From JANXQG01 sp037147235 (GTDB lineage: Bacteria; Planctomycetota; Planctomycetia; Pirellulales; Thermoguttaceae): DNA of 12,503 nt. Shown piece by piece: positions 1 to 6,102 of this stretch. The stretch lies in NCBI GenBank assembly GCA_037147235.1, contig JBAWVO010000191.1:1-12503 (forward strand). Direction: 5' to 3'. Under the pieces are notes generated by a model, which saw only the letters and a program-made list of their open reading frames with translations, did no database searches and was not told where the DNA came from. The position numbers and the translations under genes were made by a program. Numbering within the stretch: position 1 is the first letter of the stretch; each line of letters begins with the position of its first letter.

Positions 1-20
1 CACACAAAGCCGAAACCAAG

Positions 21-1757
21 TTGACCCCGGCCGTGGGCTACATCCGCATGAGCGGAGACAGACAGGAAAAGAGCCCGGCACAACAGCGGGTGGAAATCAC
101 CAAACTTGCCAAGAACGAGGGCTTCGCGGTCTTGGAGTGGTTTACCGACGAGGCAATCACCGGCAACACCACGACCGAGGATCGGGCAGGGCTGGCCGCG
201 CTGTTGATCGCGGCGAAGGCCCGCAAGTTCAAGACCGTGCTGGCATTGCACACGAACCGCATCAGCCGGGAAGACCCGATGGACGCGGTTGTCTTCTACA
301 ACCAGTTGCGTAAGGCCGGCGTGGGCCTGCATACTTGTGCCGAGGGAGCCATCGACCTGGACAGCTTCACCGCGCAACTTTTGCTATTCGTGAACCAGAA
401 GGCCAGCAATGACTTCTTGACCAACTTGTCGCAAAGAACGCTTATCGGCAAGATCGCCAACGCCAAGGCTGGCGGAAGGAACGGGGGACCGGCCGTCTAC
501 GCGATGGATCGGGCGATATTCGCGGACGACGGGCACTTTATCCGCCGACTCCAACCCGGCGAATGTATTAAAATGCCAGGGCACCACGTACGGCTGACCC
601 CCTCGACAGACGCGACGAAGATCGAGGCAATCCGCTACGCCTACAACCGCCTCGATACCGCCGATCTATCCTTCCGCGAACTTGCCCGCGAACTGGAAAC
701 ACGCGGATACCCGAGCCCCAGGGGGACCGGTTGGACTCACAACAACGTGATACGGTTGCTTTCCACGAAAGCCTACATCGGCGTGGCGCAATGGGGCCGC
801 GAGGCGTGGGGCGAGTATTACACGGCCGTGGGGGAAGAGATCATTCCCGCAGGAAAGACCACCGCGAAACACGGCCACCGGAAGCAACAGGAGGACGCCA
901 TAGCGATTGAGGGAGCCCACGAAGGAATAATCCCCCCCGAGTTATTCAATCGCATCCAGAGCAAGCTAGTACGTCAGGCGAGCCCGCGAGCGACAGGCAG
1001 CCGAGAAGATTACCCATTGGCCGGGTTGCTGTTTTGTGAGCATTGCGGCGAAAAGATGATCGGTGAAAAGTGGACGAGGCGCGACCGTCACGGCAATGTG
1101 GCCTATCGGTATGTGAACTATGTTTGTGGAACCTACGCGAAATTCGGCATTGATGAGGCGCACACTTGCGGTCACCATGCCGTGGACGCCCAGCGGGTTC
1201 TTGGCTGGCTGGTCTACAAGCTACAGGAGGAGCTTCTAGGCCCCGGACGGGACGAACTGGTCAAGGAGATCACCAAGCAGCTAAAAGGCCAAGCCAGGGC
1301 CACAGGCGGCGACGTAGAGCGGTTGACCAAGAGGGCCGGCGATCTTGACCGGGAAGTCGGCCGACTGGTCAAGGCGATCCGCACCATCGACGCGGCCGAA
1401 CTGGTCGAAGAACTGGAGATTGTCAGGGCCGAACGCGACCGGGTAAAAGCCGAGTTGACCCAGGCCGGCAGATTCGCCCATGCCGAAGACATCGACGCCG
1501 AGGCCCAGAAGATTGCAGATCAACTATGGGCGACCGGCCAGCAGTTGCAGACCAAAGACCCGGCAACCCTCCGCGGCCTACTCCACAAGATGGTGGATAA
1601 AATTACGTGCCGATGGAACCGAATACCCGGCCGGCAGCGGACACGGTATGAGCTTGCGGAAGGCGACGTAGAGTTGCACCCGCAAACGCTGAATGATGTT
1701 TGTCGGGTTGTGGAGCGTACGTTACCTGGTACTTGCCGAGGTAAAACGGCTTTGTAA
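21..1757 (+). CDS. Large serine recombinase (site-specific integrase)
   Basis: The protein is a 578-residue large serine recombinase that would cut and rejoin DNA through a phosphoserine link to integrate or excise its element. The resolvase domain covers about residues 4-155, with the YIRMS motif (catalytic Ser11, Arg9), a G-N-T-T-T-E-D-R-A-G-L segment and T-N-R-I-S-R at 78-83. A recombinase DNA-binding domain follows (about 160-320), then a zinc ribbon (C339-x2-C342, C369, C383) and a charged coiled coil (about 430-485). Position 21 is a TTG; the frame stays open to the left edge, so the true start may lie upstream and the gene may be partial. An oddity is Asn79 where resolvases usually have Asp before the Arg of the D-R-L-x-R motif. 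The 3' end overlaps a disrupted FGE gene on the other strand, and its last dozen codons appear to be target-derived. Family assignment is firm; activity is unknown. Confidence 0.93.
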   Translation: MTPAVGYIRMSGDRQEKSPAQQRVEITKLAKNEGFAVLEWFTDEAITGNTTTEDRAGLAALLIAAKARKFKTVLALHTNRISREDPMDAVVFYNQLRKAGVGLHTCAEGAIDLDSFTAQLLLFVNQKASNDFLTNLSQRTLIGKIANAKAGGRNGGPAVYAMDRAIFADDGHFIRRLQPGECIKMPGHHVRLTPSTDATKIEAIRYAYNRLDTADLSFRELARELETRGYPSPRGTGWTHNNVIRLLSTKAYIGVAQWGREAWGEYYTAVGEEIIPAGKTTAKHGHRKQQEDAIAIEGAHEGIIPPELFNRIQSKLVRQASPRATGSREDYPLAGLLFCEHCGEKMIGEKWTRRDRHGNVAYRYVNYVCGTYAKFGIDEAHTCGHHAVDAQRVLGWLVYKLQEELLGPGRDELVKEITKQLKGQARATGGDVERLTKRAGDLDREVGRLVKAIRTIDAAELVEELEIVRAERDRVKAELTQAGRFAHAEDIDAEAQKIADQLWATGQQLQTKDPATLRGLLHKMVDKITCRWNRIPGRQRTRYELAEGDVELHPQTLNDVCRVVERTLPGTCRGKTAL

Positions 1758-2268
1758 TGGTCACCTTGTGGACCGGCTTCTCAATGTCGTTGCCCATCAT
1801 GAACTCACCAGCCGGAATCAAGACCATTTCCAGCTTGATACCATTGCCTAAGTCAACCGCAATTTCTTTCTGAACATACGGCTCGGGTTGTATGGAAGAG
1901 TTCGGCCGTACATCAGGGGTGAACGAGCAAAACTCCGTGGCATTAGCCACCCCCAATGCCACGGCCCAGCTCTCTACGGCCCAACGGGCAAGGTCTTCCA
2001 CGAGGCCAAAATTCTCGTGCAATCGCTTGGTCAACCGCGCAATGACCAACTCTTTCGGCACCCCGACGGAAGACTGGCGTAGCTCAGTTGCGGCACCATC
2101 CCGCGCGGCAGCCACCAGCGCAACAATCTCCCGCTTATATTCTCCGCAGACATCGCGCAGCAGGGCCTCGCAACGCCGCGCGTCGTTACTGAGATCAAGA
2201 CCGAATCGGCCGACCAGTTCCGTCAGTTTGCTGCGCACGATGTCCTGCATGGGCGTTCTTTCAGTCAT
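1603..2268 (-). pseudogene. Truncated FGE-sulfatase (SUMF1) domain protein, interrupted by the recombinase element
   Basis: The reading frame encodes 221 residues, but only about the first 183 belong to the original gene. Residues 9-108 look like an all-helical domain (R-R-C-E-A-L-L-R-D-V, then W-A-V-E-S-W-A-V-A-L-G-V), of a type I recall beside kinase and FGE modules in planctomycetes and cyanobacteria. From about 140 an FGE-sulfatase domain begins: G-N-G-I-K-L-E-M-V-L-I-P-A-G-E-F-M-M-G-N, then H-K-V-T-I-T-K-P-F-Y-L-G-K-Y-Q-V-T. An FGE domain normally runs on for some 200 residues; here it ends after about 45, and residues 184-221 are antisense recombinase sequence. FGE relatives include formylglycine-generating oxidases, EgtB-type enzymes and non-catalytic C-type-lectin-fold proteins; the distinguishing part is missing. 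The start lies 3 bases after the kinase stop, so it was the fourth gene of the TerY-P operon. The product is probably non-functional while the element is present. Confidence 0.8.
1715..1745. other. Probable attachment-site junction of the recombinase element
   Basis: Reading the minus strand, the FGE-like protein is recognisable up to Y-L-G-K-Y-Q-V-T, whose last codon is 1722-1720. Beyond that the sequence is the 3' end of the serine recombinase and no longer resembles FGE. The recombinase gene ends at 1757, inside FGE-derived DNA. Serine integrase genes commonly lie next to their att site. At the junction, TTACCT (1722-1727) and AGGTAA (1739-1744) form an inverted repeat with an 11-base spacer, consistent with the dyad symmetry of att sites. 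The exact crossover dinucleotide cannot be fixed without the other end of the element or an empty site. Confidence 0.6.
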
Positions 2269-2271
2269 TCG

Positions 2272-3621
2272 TCAGTACCGGATTTCGCCTTCCACCTTGC
2301 CAAAATGTACTTTCGTCTTGTCGGCTAGGCGGACGCTGCGGCCCGGTTCGATGTCCTTGACGCTGCCGTCGGGCATCGTCGCTACCCACTTCTCGCCGGT
2401 GCAGTTCTTCAGGCCCCAGATGTTCGGGTCGGTAGGATGCGTATTGACCTCGGCGCAGACGTTCGCAAAATCAAAATCCTTCGAGGGGTCGAGGTGGTGC
2501 GGGTAGAGTTTGCCGTCGTGGGACAGCATGACGGTCGCCCGGCTCATGCGGATGCGGAAGGGCAATTGCAGTTCCTTCTTGCACGACCAACACGTATCAG
2601 GCTTGCCGCCGTCGGCCTTGACCGCGTCGGGGTCATGGAAATTCTCGCTACCACACGCTGCGCAGTAGAAGATCGAGTCCCGAAGCTGGGAGAGCACCTT
2701 TCGCCACTCGCCTTCCAAAACTCGGCCATGCTCGGGATCTTTCAGTCCCGTCGTAAACGCCCGAGTGAACGTGTCGCGTAGGAATTGCGGGAAGATGGGC
2801 CAGTAAACCAGCGCGTTGTGGCCGCCCTCGGTACTGCCGTCCCGGTCAACGCTCTTGTCCACGGCTCGGTTCGACGTGTCGCTGGGATCGAAGATGAAAA
2901 GCGGTGCGGTGCCGAACATCTTCTCTTGCGATGGCAGATCCCAGCAATGGATGGAGAGGACTCTCTTCCCCTTGAGCGGATGGTGGATGTGGAAAATGAA
3001 GAAGAGCAACACGGACAGAGAATACAAATCGGTTTGCCGACTGGGCAGAGTTTCGCGGCGGACAATCTCCGGTGCCATGAACTCGGGCGTTCCCAACACG
3101 CTGACCTTGGGCGAGCGGTTCGTGGTCACGTTGTCATTGTCGCAGATCAGCACCTCGCCGCTATCGGGATCGAAAAAGGCGTTTCCGAAGGAAATATCGC
3201 GGTAGCAAAGCCCCTTGGCATGTAGCTTGAAAAAGCTGTCGGCTAACCCCAACCCCACGGTTGCCAAAACCCGGAATGTCGGATCAATGCGGTTGCTCAT
3301 CAAGTCCAGCAGGCCCTTGAATCGCGGCTCGCGGAGCCGCATGAGGTAGCCGAAGCCCTTTACGCCGGAGGCACTTGCCATGTCCAGCGGCCAGAGGAAG
3401 GCATCACTGGGCGGCGACTCCTTGAAGAGGTTTTGCAAGGTCTCTCGCTGGTCGGCGGTGGCCGTTTGCGGGTAGTACCATTTCAGCGCGAAGCTGCCGC
3501 CGGCCAATCGCGCCTGGTAAACCTCGCCTTGGCCGCCGCCGCCGAGAAACTTTTCGACCTGGCACGGCTGGCCGGAAGTCTTGGTCTGCACAACTTGCCC
3601 AGTTTTTAGAAGTTCGTTCAC
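2272..3621 (-). CDS. Serine/threonine protein kinase with zinc ribbon and FHA-like C-terminus (TerY-P triad kinase)
   Basis: This 449-residue kinase probably phosphorylates partners of the TerY-P signalling triad in the cytoplasm. The kinase domain covers about 20-310: glycine loop G-G-G-G-Q-G-E-V-Y (27-35), ATP-binding Lys47, catalytic loop Y-R-D-I-S-F-G-N (Asp142, Asn147), D-N-D in place of D-F-G (Asp161), G-T-P-E-F-M-A-P-E (177-185) and D-L-Y-S-L-S-V (198-204). A zinc ribbon follows (C320-x2-C323, C344-x2-C347). The last 80 or so residues resemble a degenerate FHA-like fold, ending P-D-G-S-V-K-D-I-E-P-G then V-H-F-G-K. The TerY-P kinase is characterised by a C-terminal zinc ribbon, so the domain order fits. 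The start is GTG and overlaps the phosphatase stop (GTGA), implying translational coupling. No transmembrane segment is seen. Tyr replaces His of the HRD motif, but the catalytic Lys and both Asp residues remain, so activity is expected. Confidence 0.88.
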   Translation of the reverse strand: MNELLKTGQVVQTKTSGQPCQVEKFLGGGGQGEVYQARLAGGSFALKWYYPQTATADQRETLQNLFKESPPSDAFLWPLDMASASGVKGFGYLMRLREPRFKGLLDLMSNRIDPTFRVLATVGLGLADSFFKLHAKGLCYRDISFGNAFFDPDSGEVLICDNDNVTTNRSPKVSVLGTPEFMAPEIVRRETLPSRQTDLYSLSVLLFFIFHIHHPLKGKRVLSIHCWDLPSQEKMFGTAPLFIFDPSDTSNRAVDKSVDRDGSTEGGHNALVYWPIFPQFLRDTFTRAFTTGLKDPEHGRVLEGEWRKVLSQLRDSIFYCAACGSENFHDPDAVKADGGKPDTCWSCKKELQLPFRIRMSRATVMLSHDGKLYPHHLDPSKDFDFANVCAEVNTHPTDPNIWGLKNCTGEKWVATMPDGSVKDIEPGRSVRLADKTKVHFGKVEGEIRY

Positions 3622-4556
3622 GATAATGTTCCTTGGGATTCAGGCGGTTCTTGCTCGACAACCGCAGGTTTGCCAAGTGGCGGTTCGCGGCGGTAGATGA
3701 TCCCCACCGTGATGTCGTCGCCGCTTCCGTTGCTGGATGTCTCTTCCAACCATGCGGGAAGATTGTTTTTGACCTCCTCGGCCCCCTCCGTGCGAAGCAT
3801 GTCGAGATAGTCGCGGCCCACCTTGAGGAATGCGTCGGGGGAAACGAATGAGTTAGCATAGCCATCCGTCGAGAGAAAGACGAGTCCCGGCAGGGAATGT
3901 TGAATTACCCTGAACTCGAAACGAAACTGCCTCGCCGCATCGTCCTGACACAAGGACGTCGTCTCATTGGCAATCAGCGCCTCGTCTCTGGCGATGACGC
4001 GGCCAACCTCATCGGTGGCGTCGTAGGCCGCCAGGATGTCGCCGTCGCCCAGTTGGAAGCAGATCAGAAACTCGTTGGTCAGAATCGCCACTAGGATCGT
4101 CGTGCCGTAGGCGACGTAATGCTGTTCGGGGCGAGCCGCACGCTCGCTAGCTGCTGCCCCCGCCTGCTCCGCCAAGCGGGCCAGTTCGTCCTCGGTAAAC
4201 GGCTTCCCGGCGACATGCTCCTTCACCTGCCGCTGCCACTCCCGAACAATCTCGGCAGGCAAACCTTGCTTGGCGGCGTTCTTCACGGCGGAAAAATCGG
4301 CCCCTTGCATGCCATCAAGGAACTTGCGGCAGACCTCGACTGCCGTCTCCACGGCGAATTGTGCCCCTACGTCGCTGCGAAAACTCTTGGGGCTGCCATG
4401 CCCGTCCGCCACGGCCAGGACGACCGGCGGCGAGCCGTCGGGGGCAATGTAATGGCCAATCGCGTCCTGATTGGGCAGCTTGTTGCGCAGATGCGACGCG
4501 CCCGTTTGGCTGTGGCAAATGACGCCCCAGCGGCAATCGGTATTTACATGCGACAT
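3618..4556 (-). CDS. PP2C-family protein phosphatase (TerY-P triad)
   Basis: This 312-residue metal-dependent Ser/Thr phosphatase presumably reverses the phosphorylation made by the adjacent kinase. PP2C motifs are in order: N-Q-D (29-31), V-A-D-G-H-G-S (Asp51, metal ligand), Y-G-T-T (150-153), L-G-D-G-D (169-173), L-S-T-D-G-Y (Asp231) and G-S-G-D-D-I-T-V-G (Asp280, Asp281). All metal-binding aspartates expected of an active enzyme are visible. An insert-like helical, charged stretch (about 85-145) separates the second and third motifs. No signal peptide or membrane segment is seen. The start has GGGAG upstream, and its stop overlaps the kinase start by GTGA. It lies 135 bases downstream of the vWA gene, a gap that carries a palindromic repeat. 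Adjacency to a vWA protein and a zinc-ribbon kinase makes the TerY-P assignment likely; the target protein cannot be read from the sequence. Confidence 0.9.
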   Translation of the reverse strand: MSHVNTDCRWGVICHSQTGASHLRNKLPNQDAIGHYIAPDGSPPVVLAVADGHGSPKSFRSDVGAQFAVETAVEVCRKFLDGMQGADFSAVKNAAKQGLPAEIVREWQRQVKEHVAGKPFTEDELARLAEQAGAAASERAARPEQHYVAYGTTILVAILTNEFLICFQLGDGDILAAYDATDEVGRVIARDEALIANETTSLCQDDAARQFRFEFRVIQHSLPGLVFLSTDGYANSFVSPDAFLKVGRDYLDMLRTEGAEEVKNNLPAWLEETSSNGSGDDITVGIIYRREPPLGKPAVVEQEPPESQGTLS

Positions 4557-4600
4557 GGCTGTTGGCTCCCGGAATCAGCAGGATAGGCGATTAGGACTTG

Positions 4601-4661
4601 GTAGGATGGACTTCCAAGTCCGTCCATAAACAAAATAGACGGACCTGGAGGTCCATCCTAC
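4601..4661. repeat. REPIN-like pair of GTAG-type REP hairpins
   Basis: Two 24-base arms, 4601-4624 and 4638-4661, are near-perfect inverted copies separated by 13 bases. The left arm starts GTAG and the right arm ends CTAC. Each arm is itself a hairpin: GATGGACTT-CC-AAGTCCGTC on the left, GACGGACCT-GG-AGGTCCATC on the right. A GTAG tetranucleotide at the foot of a short hairpin is the signature of REP elements moved by RAYT (TnpA-REP) transposases, and two in inverted orientation form a REPIN. It lies in the 135-base gap between the vWA and PP2C genes. The symmetry is read directly; mobility by a RAYT elsewhere is inferred. Confidence 0.75.
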
Positions 4662-4691
4662 AATTCGACCAACTTATTCCGTGTCAAGCCC

Positions 4692-5390
4692 TTACCAGGA
4701 ATCGTCAGCCGTTGTCGGCAGGGCATCTGGGGGCGGGGCGGGGATCGGAACATGACCGGTATCTGGCTGATCCTTGGTCCGGGTTGCCGGGTTGGAAGCG
4801 GCTTTCAAGGGTACGGTCGAGGCCCACTTGACCATTCTCGCCAGTTCGGGGGCACTGTTGGCAACCAGGGGCTTCACCTCCGTGTTGCCGATGAACTTCT
4901 GCAAGACGTCTTGGTCGGCATCCTCGCCGATGGCAATGGCAATCCGTACCGCTTTCTTGCCCCAAGGCTGGTCCATGAGGGCTTTCAGGCCGGTGTTGAA
5001 GTCGTCGGTGGGCTGCCCATCGGAGAGCAGCACCAAAACCGGGGGCAGGCCGCGATCAGGCATATTCTTGACATCGGGGGCCTTGGCGACCTCGCACAAG
5101 GCAAGCCCCATGTCGGTGACGCCATCGGCACTCAGGTCGGTCCACTGGAAATCGTGGATGTCGGTCGGCTGAGAGACGTGCCATTGTGCGCCATCGGCGA
5201 ACTTGATGGCCCGGACAAAAACCTGTGCGTTTGGATTCTCGTCGGCCACATCCCGCATCGGTTTGATGCACTCGCGAATGGCAAAGTTGACCGACTCGAT
5301 CTTCTTCCCTTGCATCGACCCCGAGCAGTCGACGAGCCATATAAACTGCAACGGCCGTTTGGCCAATTCACCACCGGGACGGTTTGCCAT
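4692..5390 (-). CDS. TerY-like von Willebrand factor A domain protein
   Basis: This 232-residue cytoplasmic protein is mostly a vWA domain (about 12-200). The metal-ion-dependent adhesion site is complete: D-C-S-G-S (Asp21, Ser23, Ser25), Thr92 in V-T-D-M-G, and S-D-G-Q-P-T-D-D (Asp124). The metal site normally mediates protein binding. The C-terminal 35 residues are rich in Pro, Ala, Thr and Asp and look disordered. It is the promoter-proximal gene of a minus-strand operon with a PP2C phosphatase and a zinc-ribbon kinase, which is the TerY-P triad order. A good ribosome-binding site (AAGGAG, complement of 5399-5404) lies 8 bases before the ATG. Another ATG five bases upstream is out of frame. 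A GATAAT (complement of 5438-5443) could be its -10 element, but no convincing -35 was found. vWA proteins also occur in chelatase-like complexes, but the neighbours argue for TerY. Confidence 0.88.
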   Translation of the reverse strand: MANRPGGELAKRPLQFIWLVDCSGSMQGKKIESVNFAIRECIKPMRDVADENPNAQVFVRAIKFADGAQWHVSQPTDIHDFQWTDLSADGVTDMGLALCEVAKAPDVKNMPDRGLPPVLVLLSDGQPTDDFNTGLKALMDQPWGKKAVRIAIAIGEDADQDVLQKFIGNTEVKPLVANSAPELARMVKWASTVPLKAASNPATRTKDQPDTGHVPIPAPPPDALPTTADDSW

Positions 5391-5522
5391 GCCATGCTCT
5401 CCTTATTGGTACGTTATTTCAGCTATCCTCGGCCCCTATTATCGGATTGGGACGTTTGCTAACTCTCACAATGAGGGGGGGCAGATATTAGTCTAACAAT
5501 TGAGAAGCCAGACAACCAGCCC

Positions 5523-5544
5523 CTCTAAACCAACTCTAAACCAA
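5523..5544. repeat. Two tandem copies of an 11-base repeat upstream of a promoter
   Basis: CTCTAAACCAA occurs twice without a gap (5523-5533 and 5534-5544), ending 17 bases before the -35 element of the downstream gene. The period of one helical turn would place both copies on the same DNA face, so it could be a binding site for an activator or repressor. It may equally be chance. Confidence 0.4.
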
Positions 5545-5561
5545 CACCTGTTCGCAATCCG

Positions 5562-5589
5562 TTGACAATTGCTCAGAGCCTGATAGAAT
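5562..5589 (+). promoter_or_regulatory. Sigma-70-type promoter of the small divergent gene
   Basis: TTGACA (5562-5567, perfect -35) is followed after 16 bases by TAGAAT (5584-5589, five of six matches to the -10 consensus). Transcription would start near 5596, giving a leader of about 65 bases before the ATG at 5662. The rest of the 271-base divergent gap (5391-5661) holds the vWA ribosome-binding site and the 11-base tandem repeat; nothing else was recognised. Confidence 0.6.
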
Positions 5590-5661
5590 TGGGAGAAACG
5601 GGGAAGGTTTAGACTGGCACAGACATGAACAGGGTGGACCTTCAACTAACGGAGTGCTCCC

Positions 5662-6057
5662 ATGGATCAAGGCCCACTGGTAATGCAACAGATTGACGCT
5701 GGTGCGAGATTCGTTCGCGAATTCGCCAAGTATACACCCCTTCAATCTGCCTTCTGGCTTAAAGGCACCGCAGACAATGAGTGGTATCTGTATGTGGCGG
5801 GCGATCAAATCAACGACTCAAATTTCGCCGTCGCCTATGGAGAAGTGACGCGGATTACTACGAAGATACCAGACCCCTGGCTTGACCCATTCCAAATCAA
5901 GGTCGTGGGGGCGAGCAAGCCAGTAGCCAAAGCCGTTCTGCAGATTCAAGAGCAATATCCCGGGATGCTCCCGACTCGCTATCACGGCCCCCCGCTCGGC
6001 GGATTGTGCATTGAGGAGGTCTACATTTATCCTCTTTCGATCAGTGTCCCTGCCTAG
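5662..6057 (+). CDS. Conserved-looking small protein of unknown function
   Basis: I do not recognise a named family. The 131-residue product is soluble-looking, with no signal peptide, membrane segment or cysteine cluster. Its segments include E-W-Y-L-Y-V-A-G-D-Q-I-N-D, A-Y-G-E-V-T-R-I, D-P-W-L-D-P-F-Q-I-K-V-V-G and Y-P-G-M-L-P-T-R-Y-H-G, ending L-C-I-E-E-V-Y-I-Y-P. The alternation of strands and helices suggests a compact alpha/beta domain, and the aromatic, non-repetitive composition is that of a real gene. GGAG (5651-5654) lies 7 bases before the ATG and a strong-looking promoter precedes it. It is divergent from the TerY-P operon and convergent with the M20 peptidase (45-base gap), so it sits at the edge of the accessory region. 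A link with the triad is only positional. Confidence 0.75.
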   Translation: MDQGPLVMQQIDAGARFVREFAKYTPLQSAFWLKGTADNEWYLYVAGDQINDSNFAVAYGEVTRITTKIPDPWLDPFQIKVVGASKPVAKAVLQIQEQYPGMLPTRYHGPPLGGLCIEEVYIYPLSISVPA

Positions 6058-6102
6058 TTTGGGCCGCGCGCCTCACCGTATCCGCTGAAGCATCAACATA
6101 AC

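Noticed and set aside
1603..2268. Diversity-generating retroelement target, since FGE-type domains are frequent targets
   Set aside because: No reverse transcriptase, template repeat or adenine-biased variable region is seen; the gene is broken at the N-terminal part of the domain, not at a variable C-terminus.
1892..2506. 204-residue plus-strand frame across the FGE and kinase genes
   Set aside because: It crosses two minus-strand genes with clear family motifs and shows no domain of its own.
4601..4661. Rho-independent terminator
   Set aside because: The hairpin is long and symmetric with no run of T on either side, and it starts with GTAG, which fits a REPIN better.
4752..5462. 236-residue plus-strand frame opposite the vWA gene
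   Set aside because: The minus-strand gene has a complete metal-binding site and a good ribosome-binding site; the antisense product resembles nothing and is a high-GC shadow.
5625..5696. Short upstream frame overlapping the start of the 5662 gene
   Set aside because: No ribosome-binding site, no meaningful product and out of frame; probably chance.
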